Part shown: in pieces, positions 1 through 17,210 of the stretch
Layout: every line of letters begins with the position of its first letter
Numbering within the stretch: position 1 is the first letter of the stretch
Source of the DNA: Liolophura sinensis
Lineage: Eukaryota > Mollusca > Polyplacophora > Chitonida > Chitonidae
DNA length: 64,000 nt
Direction: 5' to 3'
NCBI RefSeq assembly: GCF_032854445.1
Contig: NC_088300.1
Coordinates: forward strand, 12,805,191-12,869,190
Notes under the pieces: model-generated
What the model was told of the DNA's origin: nothing
The model's database searches: none
What the model saw: only the letters and a program-made list of their open reading frames with translations
Translations under genes and position numbers: made by a program

Positions 1-51
1 TAATTATTGGATCTTTTGGAAGGTTGAACACTTTCCTTGATAGTTTTTAAT

Positions 52-310
52 TTTATTTTTTTTTATTTAATTCCTGTTTTACGTCGTACTCAAGAATATT
101 TCACTTATACAACGGCGGCAAGCATTATGGTGAGAGGAAACCGTGCAGAGCCCGGGGGAAACTGACGACCATCCGCAGGTTGCTGCAGGCCTTCTCACGT
201 ACGGCTGGAAAGGAAGACACTATGAGCTGGACTTAAATTCATAGCGACCACATAGGTGAGAGGCTTCTGGGTCATTGCGACGCGCTGGCATGCTCGGCCA
301 CGGAGGCCCC
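52..310 (-). mobile_element. SINE family 1, diverged, near full length
   Basis: Reverse copy of the tRNA-headed SINE: ATTT-rich tail, then the GTCGTACTCAAGAATATTTC tail module, a GC-rich body, and the head ending GGCCACGGAGGCCCC. Worn relative to the copies at 25862 and 31480. Confidence 0.8.
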
Positions 311-1814
311 ATTCTTGATACCTAGTCCCCCTCACTTCCGACACATTATCGACTTATTGCACATGTTACAATGTTGTATATAAGCGCTGGCCCGGCTGCA
401 AAATAATATTGAAATTAATATTTGTGATTGTCGTCTACTCATTAATACAGTGATTAATCGAGAAGTTTAAAGTGTACATGTAAAAGAGATATATGTCAAT
501 AATTTGCATATTTAGCCATATTATCATCAATTAAGTATTCGAATTCTTACACCTATATCTGCTGTGTTGTACGATATCCATCATCATAGTAATTTATGCA
601 GTGATAATAATACGACATGTCTTCAGCTACTTCTATCTCTCAGGTTTAAACAAGCACAGGAACTTGGCATCCCAATGTTTTATCTTAGCGACAAGTTGCT
701 CTTCTGTGTCATTTGGTCAGAATTATTATAGTTGTCACTGTGGAGAGAGATAGACCGTGCAGCGAACCCAAGTCCTAGTACTAAAATAAACAGTGGGCAT
801 AGAACGCATTTGTCCCTCAGTCTTCTCAACGGCGAGGCTGACACTTAGCAAGTTTAAATATCAACTTTATGTACACCCTAAACGTGACATCGACAAAAAG
901 GGTGCTTTGTGGAAATTAATTTCCTCGGCCACTGGAAGACGGCAGCGGTCGAATGTGTGAGAGAAGTGTTTCCCTATCCCCTTCTCACAGTCCCGCGACA
1001 GAGCCGGTCGTCTGCTTCTTTTGTCGGATTTGGCGCCAAGCCGTTAATATGTTACGCTTTACCAAACATCTTGAGCAACCACGAACTGGAAATCTCCCGT
1101 CTGTCACCCCGAAGTCGAACCAAATCAACCTCCGTGTGGATCTTACACCTTGTTCAACAGTTTGTCTCTTATAAAGAAATTCCTCGTCTAATATATGGAG
1201 AAAATGAAATGCAGAGCCTACTGGATATAGAGCTAGTGTAGACGCGCAGCGGTCGTGGCAATATTTGGGGAGTTTGACCCCGATTATGACTCGTGAAAGG
1301 CCCCTGTGTACACTAATGATCGTCGCGACACCTACAAATACGCCTCTGTCGCCCTTCAGTGTTATAGTTTCATTCCTCCCGAAAGCTTTGCCTATTTTCT
1401 TACAGTTTACTTGACGGTTTCAGACAAGATAAAAAAAACCTAACGTCCCTTTCAGCTTAGCCTTAATAGAATTCAGTGACAATGGTAAATCTGGCATATA
1501 GCAGCACGTTTAGCAGCTGTTTGATAACAGGTAGATACATCCCTGCTGACGACGTCCTGGTAAACTGATACCTGCATCAAACAGACCTAACGAAACACTA
1601 GGAGACTTACTATTATTGCACACAGATGATACTTTGTCCCTGTGGTACAGTAAACTGAATCCTGAAATACAGCCGCGAAAAACTGTCGGGACTTACGTCT
1701 GGACTTTGTTTTGGTGACACTTGTAGTTAAACGTCAAATTTTTGGGATGCTTCAATCCTGACTCAGAATTGTTTTCTTTGATTCACCTCGCTCTCTTTAG
1801 TATTCTACGCTAGG

Positions 1815-2026
1815 TTCGACTGGTTGACCTGTATCAGTACAATGGCTCGGGCGGGGCAGCTTACTTGCCTTCGGCAAGTAGTCTCAGTGAAGCAGCACTA
1901 GATAAAAGAGCGGTGGAAATTCGTCCTGCGACAGGAAGGCAAACTGCACACACTGCAATGACTGCTTCGTCGTCATATGACCAAAAAATTGTTAAGTGCG
2001 ACGTCAAATCCCAAGCACTCACTCAA
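1815..2026 (+). mobile_element. SINE family 2, 5'-truncated
   Basis: Contains GACTGGTTGACCTGTATCAG, CTTACTTGCCTTCGGCAAGT, AAGAGCGGTGGAAATTCGTC and the tail TCGTCATATGACCAAAAAAT ending in CACTCACTC. The tRNA-like head is absent. Confidence 0.85.
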
Positions 2027-2179
2027 TTCCAGCAGGACTGGAATTGATGTTGACCGGAATTGACCAAAAAGTGGAGATATGAAAATCTCGCGCATTCGCG
2101 GCGGGAGTCCCGAGTTGAGTCTAGCATTTATAAAGAAAAACAATTTAACCAGATAAGCATGATATTAGGTTGTTCTAAG

Positions 2180-2210
<31 letters not shown>

Positions 2211-2216
<6 letters not shown>

Positions 2217-2435
2217 TCATTTGATTGGTGTTTTACGCCGTACTCAAGAATATTTCCTTATACGACGGCGGCGGTGGGAGGAACCCGGACATAGCCCGGG
2301 GGAAACCCACGTGGTTGTTGGCAAATCTTCCAACGTATGGCCGGCGAGGAAGCCAGCATGCGCTGGACTTGAACTCACAGGGATCGGATTATTGCACCAG
2401 GCTGGCGTGCTAAACCCCTCGGCCACGGAGGCCCC
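2211..2435 (-). mobile_element. SINE family 1, internally shortened
   Basis: Tail module ACGCCGTACTCAAGAATATT, body, and head GGCCACGGAGGCCCC on the plus strand. It directly follows a (TA)n tract at 2182-2211. Confidence 0.82.
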
Positions 2436-5400
2436 TAACTGAAGACATATATTATACTGATATAAATATAGCTATTTAATACATGGTTTTAGTAAATCAT
2501 CATTTCTCATCTAATATCGTAATCAGCGTTCCGTTCCATTTAGTGAATTTGCGTGCATGTATTGTACTTTGTATGACTGTGGATATTTTCGCTCCACTAC
2601 ATTTGTGTAGAAACTACAATATTTTAGAAGTATTGTGTCAGAGTTTTGATATACGCTTCAGTGACATTTATCTGCTACCTAAATGAGAGAATTTAGCCAA
2701 CTGACTGGAGAACCACAACTAGCAGTTGTATAGTATGTAGGACCTATACGTCTCACACGGTGCCTGTACATGTGTTTTGTGTAACTACGATACAGAAACC
2801 CCAAAAATGTGTTGCAAAAAGCCTTCATTCCTCAAACGTTGAACATCCCAGCCTAGTATCTCCACCAACCCCCGTCCCTGGAAACAAATTGTAGCATTAC
2901 TGGCATATATAGGCTACTTCCTTCTGATTTATATATAAGCCAGTGGTAGTTTACTTCGAGTCGCACCGGATTATGGAGATTTTCAGTTTAAATGTATGGG
3001 GACATGTGAGCACCCACCTGTACATATGCGATTTAAACCCACATGAATTTAAATGATCGACTACGTCTATAGCTAAATGACACGGCTAGGTATTAATAAA
3101 TCTGATTAGAAAGGGGATGGGTATAAACCGTCAATCACCACTCTAGTTGGTTAACAGGTAGTGGGAGTGACAGGTATAGCGGTTGGATATTAGCTATAGG
3201 AAACCTTTACCTGTACGCTAATAAATTACCATGTGTCAGTCTACAGATGGTGTCCGCGGCTAGTCAGCGACGCCATATTGCCTTCCGATTGTCGTTTGTT
3301 ACAATGGAGCGTTACTTCCACCTTCACATTATCCAGAAACTGCTTATTCCCATCATATTTGAGCTCATAAATCTCAGAAATAAATGCCATTGTATTTTTA
3401 ACCGGTTTTCATCTGAATACATGAGAATAAGATAGTTAACTGTGACATATAAATCTGATATACCCCATGCTGTACAGGGAATTAGAAACTGCCAGGGCTA
3501 TCTGTTATGTTATACTTAAATTAACAGTTATAAATATTGCAGAGAACACATGCTGTGTTTTATTATTGAACAATCTTCTCGAACAAAATTTGTCAAGAAA
3601 AGCAAAGCAGTTACAGCCATGAGAATTTTCCCACTGGATCGTGGGAAAAGAGTCACAAAAGTTGCTTACCTTAAAATAAGAGAACTTATCTTTTTGTTTT
3701 ATTCTTATGTAAACCTAGTCCGTCAGACAGACTAAAACAAAGGTATCGTACGTGTTCAGAGAAGACTTCAAACAATCCAAAATTATGAAAGTTTTGACGC
3801 TTTAAAAGCTGGAGAATATACTTATTTCTAATGTGAATGTTAACATTTTAACACAAAGAAAGAAAATTTAATCTTTTATGTCGCATGAAGATAAGGTTGA
3901 ACCATTAAGGAAGACATAAAACTTATTTTAGACACCATTAACAGACAAGCACAGAAAGGTGATTTGAAGATTTTGTAGGGCCTATCAACTTTCTCACAAA
4001 AACCTGTTGTCAGTTCAGGTTTGGACATATAGTGTAGGTGCACTTGCTCCATGTAACAGTTATATTTTTTGCAGTGACTTTTTGGAGGAGCGGGCAGATG
4101 TCAAGATGTTTGCTATTGACTATTTAGAACCACGATATATTAGAAATGATACTTATCCTTTATGCAAGGCGACATCAAAGCATCGCGATTACTTTCCCGG
4201 GGGAGAAACAGAAGACACAGTCAGCAATAAGTGCTGTAATTGACCGCCTGTGCCCAGGGGAAGAGTAACTAGAGCCTTTTTAGCGAAGTCTCCGTGGACT
4301 TGGCTACTCCCAGTAAACTGATGGGGAGATTTAACGATGGCCAGATCACCAGTTTAGTCAACGCCACTCTCATCTTGATCATTTCCATATTCCCAGTCTG
4401 AATTTGATTAGTCCCATCGTCTTTTGGTTTTTTGTTCCAACATCTGCCTTTTCCGTTTTGTTATTTCATCCTTCATTTTTTCCCCTTTGAAGGCATCCAT
4501 CATATTTCCTTTGCCCATATGTTTGGAAACACCTCTTGTGATTGACAGATATAAAATCCGTGTTAGGCGGCCAGCAAACATACAGAGTGAATTGGGAATG
4601 CGTGCGTATGTTCAACTATTAGCGTAGGGTTACCGCTTTGAGCTTGTATTTATGTGACGGGTGTTCAGTGGAGAAGAGTAGTACCGTGTTAACGAGTTAC
4701 AAGTAGAGAAATGCGCTGATGTTTGCCGCTGATAACATTACAGAATTAATTCGAAAAATACGACAGGAAATGGCTATCAGTTACCAAACAGAATTTATCA
4801 AAATTTATCTCGATATTAAATGCAGCGCAAAATTCCACAACACATTGTGTTCTACGATGACTCGAAGTGTTCACAGTATGGTGTTAGCTTAATTTGTTCC
4901 GCACACTGATGCGTCTGTTCATAGAGTAGGAGACTCTCACCAGGGGCCAGTGTTAAACGCCTGTCAGATCTAATGACAGCTAGCCAGCCCAGTTTGAAAA
5001 GTGCGTATGTTTAAACAGGTACAGTTCCTGATTGATGGAAGATTGTAAAATGAATTTTCTGACGCGTTTCTATAGCTGATGAACATAAATGAGCTAGGGC
5101 GCTTGGTTTTTTTTTCGGCCATAACTTGTTCAAACGAAGTTGTATTCCTTTATTGTTTACATGCATAGTTCCTGATGACTCCATGCATCCTTAAAACATG
5201 ACTGGAATATTCAAGCAGTGATTTTCATGAAAATACATATATCAGATAAATAACCACTTGAGCACTTAAAAATAAAATAAACAGCGTTTAACACACACAC
5301 GCCCTCAAGGAGAAAGTAAAAATAAAAAGTAGATCGGTATTATTGACCTGGAACGTTCTTATTGGCTGACGGCTGAAATACTAATGTCTGTTTCAACGCA

Positions 5401-7571
5401 TAGATTCGTATCGAGACATGAATAATTGATCTTAATTTTAGGCGGCATAAGGTACAGATGATTGCGATCATGAAGAAGTGAAGCCGGACCAACTTTCTAC
5501 AAAGACGGGACACATCGCTGATCTACCAGGCGTGATATAGATACAGTACCGGAACATATCATGGTCATACTATTTAGAAAGATGCAAATACCTCCACATT
5601 CAATACGCTTTCTAAAATATTTTAACCATTGATGAAATCCTAACCTGGACAGAGGCGAGCATTTACGAAAGGAGTAACAGAGGAAAAATGGATTTTCGAA
5701 TTTCAGTGAATGCATTCTGTGGATTAAAGTGACATGGCCGCTCAAAGATTACGTATTTTCACGTTAATACAGAATGACATGAGCACAGGGTATTTTTCTC
5801 AAGAAGTAAAAGTCACAAGCTCTTCGTTAATCCCCCCCCCCCCCAGCATTGTACGTTTAGTGAATGTTTGAAAATGAAATGAACACTGAAAATTCTGCCA
5901 GAATATTTAAATGAGGCGCTGTAGATGCAGTGGAAGTGGAGTATTTGCACAGCGCTCTGTTAACTTCATATGCAAACAAACATAACTGATTACAGCTGTA
6001 AAAGATGTACTTACAGCTTGCACGTGATAGGATCGGCCAAAGTCTAGAGTTGTGTGGTGGTCAGTTTGAACGATGGAGAACATCGAAGAAAGAAAAAGAG
6101 TCTCACGAAGCAGGAAGATGTCGCACAACTACTGCTTGATAGGTGGGCGGAAATGTTGTTGCTGTTGTGGGCAGGGGGTGTTAAACTTTTTCTCATTGCT
6201 GTTTCAGCTGATGTACTGTGCATGTATCTATGTGTATCAATATTCGAAATTTTCCGAGTTCGTTGACTCTTCGAATGTCGGTATCCCAGGCAATTTTACG
6301 AACGCTGTGCTTATGTTTCAGGCCCTCCCGGTTGAATGTTAATGAGGCAAAATGGCCCGCCCTCTTCGTGTTGATTTCGATTAAGGGCAAGACTTCTCCG
6401 GGCTCGTACAAGCTACACACTTAATGTACAGTATATATTTATTATTTCAACGTGAGTGTTTTAGTTTATGAACGAACTTTGAAACATCGTTAAAACGTCT
6501 CACTCAGAATTTGTTTAAAAATCCAAATTTTGGGCGACCATGTCACTTTAAAACCATCAGCACATCTTAGGAATAGAATCTTATTGTGCGATATAACATT
6601 TAAAGTACAGCCCTTCCTTGGATGTCTAACGTGTGATTCGGTGTACAGTGCTTTTGCTCATCACCTATGAAAGTGAAAAATGTATTGCTGTATCACCTCT
6701 AAAGATACAAACAACACAAACTGTGAGGGCTAATACGTCAGTGTATAACTTCACTTGTCATACTGAGTGCAACTGTCGCGGGAGCATACGGCCACTGAAT
6801 TTTGAACACATTTATAGCGTTGGTTCTAATGCAAGGGAGATAACTTGGTGTTCGTGTGCCATACGCGCATATTATACACTGTCGAAGGTTTAAAAGGTAA
6901 GACATCTGATGGCGTCCACTTTAACTGTTCTAAATGCTGTGAATAAGTAAATGTATGTGATGCGAGGATGATATATATACAAAAATCAGTTTATATAGAT
7001 ATATTAAAAATATGCAAATCAAATAGAGATGTGTAATAACTCGGAAACCAAAAGGGTTAAAAAATTCAACATGGCAGTTCGACAATTTCGTCGTTCTCGG
7101 TTTGAAATCAGGGATGTGCTCCTAGTAGAAAGGAATGTTTATCTCAACGTGTTTTGCTTATTTGTCCACATGAAGGAAGCCCATGTACTTTACACTCTCC
7201 CCGCTCTTAACACCGCGCTGGATGCCACAGCGTGTATAGGTATCTCCCTGTAAAACCATTCCAGAACTTGTAGCCGAGTAGTTTCTTCAAATAAATATCT
7301 TTTCACCAACTATTGCTTTTGACTATCGGCAAATCTTTTCAGTGGTGTCTATTCCGAAGTACTAATATTTTGTATCCGAAGGAACGTCTGTGAGAAGATC
7401 CAATCCACTGATAATTGGACGGGACCTGGTGTCTGCCCAATGGTTAGGTGTCTAACTCACGAGTTTTTCTTCCGTTGATTTATTTTTACAAGACTTTACA
7501 TGCCAACTTTGAGGGTATTGGCTTTGTCACTTTCCCAAACAGGGGCTTTAGCGGCCGTAGAAATTGAGATA
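2436..7571. other. No supported gene
   Basis: AT-rich unique-looking DNA with short chance frames only. There is a C-run at 5829-5844. Overlapping frames at 6054-6424 on both strands show no domain or splice context. Confidence 0.5.
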
Positions 7572-7722
7572 TCATAGCGGGTCTGATATCGGATACAGTA
7601 AACCAGAAGGATCCGGCGTTGTGAACGACGCTGTTTCCTGCTTGAAAACAGCAAGCATCGACTGAGGTTCCAACCCGTCTGTCAAATTAAAATGCTTCAT
7701 TTCCACCTCTGAAACTTTCCAC
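7572..7722 (-). CDS. Candidate terminal exon, unknown product
   Basis: A minus-strand frame ends at a stop after ETASFTTPDPSGLLYPISDP. An acceptor-like AAAGTTTCAG lies just upstream of EVEMKHFNLTDGLEPQSML. Composition looks more coding-like than its surroundings. No relatives recognised and no neighbouring exon found. Confidence 0.15.
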
Positions 7723-8117
7723 ATGGTCGCTTCGGATATATCGCATTTGTAAATAACTATCTCACTCCGGGTAACCAGAAATTCCAAAGATAACAGGGAA
7801 ACCGAGGAAAAACACAATATTGAATCTTTCCAAAACCCAAAGACGCCAGCTTTTAAACAAACATTTGTGAAGTAAGACTATGTGTAATTGTAACATGAAA
7901 AGTTTCTAGAAAAACGTATTTTTTGGGGGTCATTTGAGAAAATGACATTTGAAATAAATTTAATAGGTTCTCACCATTTTAATCGTTAATTAATTAAGTT
8001 TCACGTAATCACTTGCTCTTTTTTTTGTAATCTTATGATTTTCTGGTGTTGAATATTCTCTTATTTTCCTTTTCGATATTATATATTCGTAATAAATTTG
8101 GTGACAAGATTATTGTC

Positions 8118-8182
8118 AAGTGAATGAGTAAATGATGAGGATTTATCACCACCACGGCAATATTTCAGCCATGTCGTGACGA
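8118..8182 (-). mobile_element. SINE family 3 tail fragment
   Basis: On the minus strand ACGACATGGCTGAAATATTG then CCGTGGTGGTGATAAAT, matching fragments at 54812 and 62308. Confidence 0.5.
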
Positions 8183-8535
8183 CATGTCACAAAGAAGTAA
8201 AATCACATTTCAACCTCTGTTTCTCTTTATGTTAAACGGCCTTTCAACATATTACAAATCCCTTGTAATGATCATAATTACAAACTAAAATACAATGCTT
8301 GTATAAACGAAATAGTCTGGTAAATTATGTATTTATATAATAGTACCAGCCTGGACAGAATGACTTCAAGTAATTGTATTGTCTTTTATATTATACGATA
8401 ACAAGTCATGCACATAATTTTGCTAAAGACAAGTGATCTTTAACGGACTTCAGTATCGGTACACCGGCCTATAGTCGTAAGCTTATTGACACCATTGCAC
8501 CAAGAACAGTGACAGCGGGAATATCTAGAAATTCC

Positions 8536-8625
8536 CTGTCCAGCGCAGGGACAGAACCCACACCTCGTCCTTCCTATAGAGGCTGAAAGCTATTCGCCCT
8601 AACCACTCGGTCTCTACCAGGGAAC
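8536..8625 (-). mobile_element. Probable tRNA-derived SINE head
   Basis: Minus strand has GACCGAGTGGTTAGGGCGAA (A-box-like) and, about 40 bp on, GTGTGGGTTCTGTCCC (B-box-like). It has no full cloverleaf that I could form, so a SINE head or tRNA relic is likelier than a tRNA gene. Confidence 0.4.
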
Positions 8626-9271
8626 GATATGGTAACGATTATGCCTGCACTAAAGTATGAAAACATGACCCATACGTAAACAAAGAGCATGGTAAAGTTT
8701 TAGTCTGATTATTTGTTAGTTTGCTAATGATGTACATTAAAACAATATTTCAGTCATATGTAAAGACGATAAATCTCTGTAGCATTTAAAATTGGTTTGG
8801 CACTAAACACCGAGCCTCAGATCGTGGTCTATCTTATTTGCAGATTAAGTCTGCAAATAAAGTATATTATTACAGATATCGAACATTTGTATATTACGTT
8901 GTTTGTAATTCACCCGGCCTTCGTCCGATTTCTCTTAACAGTAATCTGATAGCCATCTTATATCAAATATTCATGAGCATCCAATTGGCATGTAAGTATT
9001 ATTATTTGACTGTTGTTAAGATCCATACTCACTGTTTTGTAATGTTTACAATGGCGACCAGGTTGATAGGGCATAAATAAAACCGATGTAAAACATAGGC
9101 CTTTAGCAGCTTACTCGCAAACTGTCATCTTTGTCACAGGGCGTTTAGAAAAATTCATGCAAGCTTACAAAAGACAACAACCGAGAAATGGAATCTACCG
9201 AACACCCTTACTGAAAATGGGATTTTCTCTTATCTGAGTTATCCTGAATACATATCCCATCGAGACAAAAT

Positions 9272-9520
9272 TTTTTATTTATTTATCTTATTGGTTTTTT
9301 TGTCGTACTCAAGAACATTTCACTTATACGACCGTGTCCAGCATTATGGTTTGCTAGGAAACTGGCACGACCATCTACAGTTTACTGGAATACCTTCCCA
9401 TGTGCGACCGGGGAGGAAGCCAGAATGACCTGGGCTCGATCTCATAGCGACCGTCCTGGTGAGAAGCTCTTGAGTCACTGCGCCGCGCTGGCACGCTAAT
9501 CACCTCGGACACGGAAGCGC
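9272..9520 (-). mobile_element. SINE family 1, old copy
   Basis: Same layout as the copy at 42583 but with many substitutions (GTCGTACTCAAGAACATTTC, later CGGACACGGAAGCGC). Confidence 0.75.
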
Positions 9521-10799
9521 TGCCCACCCTCAAAGGCTGAGAATCAATTTTGAAAAAAGTAAATTATCCTTATTTGGACCTGCATATGTTGTATACACCA
9601 CGCGTTTACACGGTGTATCAGCTTCCCGGTGATAAATATATTCAGAGCCCCTAGTTCCGTAATTGTACGTAATTCCGCACAACAGGGGCATACAGAGGCT
9701 GTATAAGCACCCATTTATTGTTACAGCAACAAGGTGCATTTATGAACAGTTGCAATGAAAGCGCGACTGAGATATCTATATTTATATTTGACCTGGAAAT
9801 GTTTTCATGAACAACAAATTTGCCCATTGCATCATTGCTGTGGGAGCTGTTGCTTTAGATCGAATTTGGAACTCCTTTCAATGATTTACGTTAATTTGAT
9901 CTGACGCTATAGAGATTTAAACCCGCGTCTGGCGGGTCCTATATATAGGGATTGAAAGCTAGTACAAGTATTATGTTATTAATAAAATAGAACGTTCTAA
10001 GAACAGTTAAGTGAGACAGCAATTACTTACAAGGCTATTTCCTATATTTTAAATATAGCAGTAGTTGAAATAATTGCTTTGGAATAAAATCACAGTCGCG
10101 AGTAAGAACTTTCTGCAGATAATGCTTTTGTGTGTTATTCCTAATACCACACTCTAAATCGCCTCAAACAAACCAACATATATAACCTAAATTAGATTAA
10201 CGAATTACAACGTCTAGAGACCGCAGTAATGTTAATACTTCTTATGTGTGGCTGGGCGTTATTGGCTTATTAAAGTATTAGCACTTCACGTCTCGTACTG
10301 TGCCAAAAACAACGCACGGTGAAAACATTTGGCTCGCCGGACTTGTGTTGATGTGAAGTTCTGGCATCAGCATACTTATGATGGGGTTATCCAAGAGGCG
10401 TATTTAGGGGTTAAGGTAACTACTGATGCTCGCTTCTAACATTAGTTCTTCACCACCCGTCTTGCCAACCCCTGACCCCTGGGAATAACATCCTCATCCC
10501 CTGGGGGAGGAACTCATTGGGAGTCAGGATGGTGGCGAAACGATGCCCGAATTCATACATCAAGCCTTGGTAACAAGAATCAGCTTCGCAATCTCTAACT
10601 CCCATCTCATCTTACCCAACCTCTAGTTACCCTGAACGCTTTGATATCTCTGTTTTATAGCTACTATCGTTTCCTGTGAGCGAATGGTGGCCTCCTGTGA
10701 AGGGTGGCTGTGCCGAATTTGCAGAGGGCAGGGAAGCAGAACCTCTCGGCGCGCCGGTACGCTGCCCACACAAGATGATGTCCCTATCAGAAGCCAGAC

Positions 10800-10870
10800 C
10801 CATAAATCCACTTGGTTATTCGAACCCAAACTTTGCCATCCCTTGTTAACCGCTAAGCCGAACATATCAC
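10800..10870 (-). mobile_element. Possible tRNA-derived SINE head
   Basis: Minus strand reads GGCTTAGCGGTTAACAAGGG (A-box-like) and then GGGTTCGAATAACC (B-box-like) at tRNA spacing. Unrelated sequence follows. No second copy was seen in the window. Confidence 0.35.
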
Positions 10871-12075
10871 TGGATCAGAATACCTCAGAATTGCGAGTCT
10901 TAATGGCCGTGCAAACTTTAGGCATAAAGGGGTGGAGTAGCAATCCACTCCGATTAGCTCACTACTCGCAATTTAGAGGGCAAGGATTATCATTTGTGGA
11001 TATGTCAACCAAATCCATCGGTTAAACTGGCTTGGTGAATATCCACAATATTCTGGCGCCTAATTGGTAAGAAAATAAACAATATCTCCATGAGTTATCG
11101 AGTTTTGTCCCAGTGAATTATAAACATCTGCAAGTTAAAGAACTAAAAATATACACAGATGTTTGAATGAACAGAACAGTCGCGTTCTTATAAACGTTGA
11201 AATGGCTACATGCTGCTTCATACAGGCAGCTAATGGAGAAAAAAGTAGCTGCAGTATCCGTCGGATATTAGCTTCTTTTCAAAAGTTGCGGATATGGATA
11301 CATCAGGGAATTAAGAGACCTTACAGACATAGTAACATACACACTGGAACCCCGCAGAAAAAGTTATGAACGAAGTGAAACCAATGTCTTTACGATCTAG
11401 ACTCAAAAAATTTATCTGTAATCCTAACATAATTAGCAGAGTAATGAACACACAGGAATCTTGGTCAAAATGGCATCTTCGAAGTGTAAACGATTTTTAA
11501 ATCTTTTTTTGATTGAATCATTCCTTATTTGAATGCCATTCTTGCATTCTCATCAAGGCTATAGGTGGCATATAGTAGAGGGTCGTTAGAGTTCTTCTCT
11601 CAGAACAAATAATCTGTTAAATTTAACAGAAAGTCTGTTGTCTAAGTGATACTAGAATGTGTTCTGCTATTGTAGCAGATTTTACTGTCAAATACATCAC
11701 ACATATTCTATTTTCTATGTTTCTATATTCAAGATATCAGATTATCAGAACAACATGTCAAATATGACACAGTCTAACATGTCAATAACAGAATGCATTC
11801 TAGCACCACTCAGGTAAAAGACTTACTATCAAAATGAACGGACTGATTTTTGGAGTGGAGAGCAATGCACTTTGGTCATAATAATGACGACTTATGACTA
11901 TAACCGACATGAGTTTATACTGAATGGGCTAAACAATTTTAATGACATCACTTTGTACAGTGGAGCCAAGAAAACTACAACGTCACTGACCATAAAGCTA
12001 GGGGGACACAGTGAAATTTCCATGGCATGTGAAATGTTCACCTTTTGATCTCTAGGACACACAAAATTCATATTA

Positions 12076-12167
12076 AAAACCAGCTTGCATTAAATCGCCA
12101 GAACACGCGGAGTGAGGGGTCAAAACCAGCTTGCATTAAATCGCCAGAACACGCGGAGTGAGGGGTC
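12076..12167. repeat. Perfect 46-bp tandem duplication
   Basis: Copies at 12076-12121 and 12122-12167 are identical and start AAAACCAGCTTGCATTAAAT. A third copy begins and stops after about nine bases. Confidence 0.95.
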
Positions 12168-12789
12168 AAAACCAGCCATACATACGGAATTTTTACAGTC
12201 TCCCTGCACTAACCATTCGTGGAGCTTTAGTGACGAAAACGCTGGCGTGACTGTGTGTGCACTTCAACTTTCATTGAACACTGCTCGTCTTCAGTTGACT
12301 TGGCAAAAGTCGTTGACCCTCCCATTCCTTCCACCCATAATCGTATTGGTGAAAACTTAATCCCGGAGGATGGTGTTTAACAATAACGACATCAGTGGAC
12401 AAGTAGATTTTCATGACGAGAAATGAGGATGGACTGAGAGTTGTGCTCTTTAAACAATCAAACCTTTAATGATCCAGTAGAATCCTTTTCTACCTACTAT
12501 CGGTGAAAGCAATTTCTTCCGATTACAACTTACTTACCCGTGCATTACTGCCTATGCTTATTAATTGTATTAACAGGCTTAGCCAACTGTAAAATAAATT
12601 TCTTGATTAGAGTAGAGATGTGAAGTGCTGTTTTGTTAAAGATGTGATTTTCGGCATTTTTAGTTTTTATGTGGTGTGTGAAATGTCTGTATATATACTA
12701 TCAGTATTATATGCTGATCAGTAAATATTTAGAGTATAGCTATGACACAGTAAAGCAATACCAAGAAAAAGTTTAATGCATAGTGAGTA

Positions 12790-12842
12790 AAATCAAAGCA
12801 GCGGCTACAGTATGACAGATGGCAAATGGTCACATGGAACCC
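12790..12842 (-). repeat. Diverged copy of the foldback-repeat arm
   Basis: AAAGCAGCGGCTACAGTATG then GGCAAATGGTCACATGGAAC resembles 33411-33463. Confidence 0.4.
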
Positions 12843-14259
12843 TGAGATCTGGGGGAAGGTATATGTACATGCTCAGCATAAATGTATGTAAGTGCATGTG
12901 TCGTGTAAATGCTATATCACGGTCGTCTAAAAGATGAAGATTCACTGGAGCGCGACATGAACTTAAGTTTTCAGTTTTAAAACGTTATTCTGTACCACGG
13001 GAACAGTTTATAGTAATCATGGTTGCACATTTGCTCGTTACAATTCCAGCCTCAGGCCTGTGCTCTGTAACACTCCATTCTAGTCGATTCTCAAAGGCAA
13101 TAGACAATGTTTGTCATGACATGGAAACACTTTACAGTGGAGAAAGACTTTGATAACTGACAAAGGCGGTGAGATTTTTGCGCAACTGATGGTTTGATGC
13201 ATTCTCCGGAAACACTTAGAAAAAGTGGCCAAAAAAGAAAGTGTTTCTTTAGGTTTATGACTGTGTATAAACGGTAGGGTGAGAGTGATATATCTCTTTG
13301 CTCTCGGTACCCCCGCGGGATACGTAGAGAGCAGACATCACAGAAAGCTGTAAAGTGACTGCTACACCCTGCTAAACGTCGCCACTTCAAACAGAAGCCT
13401 TGGCACCGCGGGCAATAGGCGGAGGTTTTACTTAGTTTTCGGGTGTTTCTCCGGCACTGATGATAATGTATCTCGAGAACTACTTCAGCTGAGTGTACTC
13501 TCTCAATGACCGGATGTAGAGGAGCTTATCTTTTGCTTGTTGTAGATACCTTACCCAGCCTTTATCGGAAGAACAATTTTAATGGTGCAGGCTTCCACCG
13601 GGTTTGTCTGCTACTGACTGTTAGGGATACAGCTAGAGGGTGTAATAATGGTTTGTGGTACAGGTTTTCCTCACAAAGCTAACTGCAGTTGTTTAGCAAT
13701 CGCAAAAGGGTCTGATTTTTGGATCTGATAAATTCTCCGTTCGTGGAGTCCATGGGTTAGTTACAACAAATTCCCGACACATATACCCTTATGGTTTAGA
13801 TACAAGAAATACATAGAGCAGAGTTGAGAGAAGGTCTGAAAGCAACCGTAAGAATTTTCGTAATCGGAATCACGACGTTTAACTGCGATCGTCGCCGGTT
13901 TCAGCGACTGTGTCAATTCAGTCCACTTCATGATATGACTATCCCCTTGTTATAACACGCAACCTCATCATCACGTTATATGGCACAGTTTGTTTCAAAG
14001 TGTGCGATCGTTGGGATTTCAGACATAGCACTGTTAGCTTAATTCCACAAACGAGGCATTCCAATTATCAGAGAAAAGCATTGCATTTGTATCAGCAAGT
14101 ACATTTTAATACATCGATACTGTATATTTTTTTTACTCGTACTATTTAGCAGATGTTTTTCTTAAGTCTCATAAAATATAGAGATAAATAAATAACGTTT
14201 CATAAATCGTGAGCCCGGAATACAATACATAGGCAAGGTGAAGCCGTGCTATATGATAA

Positions 14260-17210
<2,951 letters not shown>

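Noticed and set aside
6054-6424. Several overlapping frames of 70-90 codons
   Set aside because: Overlaps on both strands, no recognisable motif, no codon or splice support.
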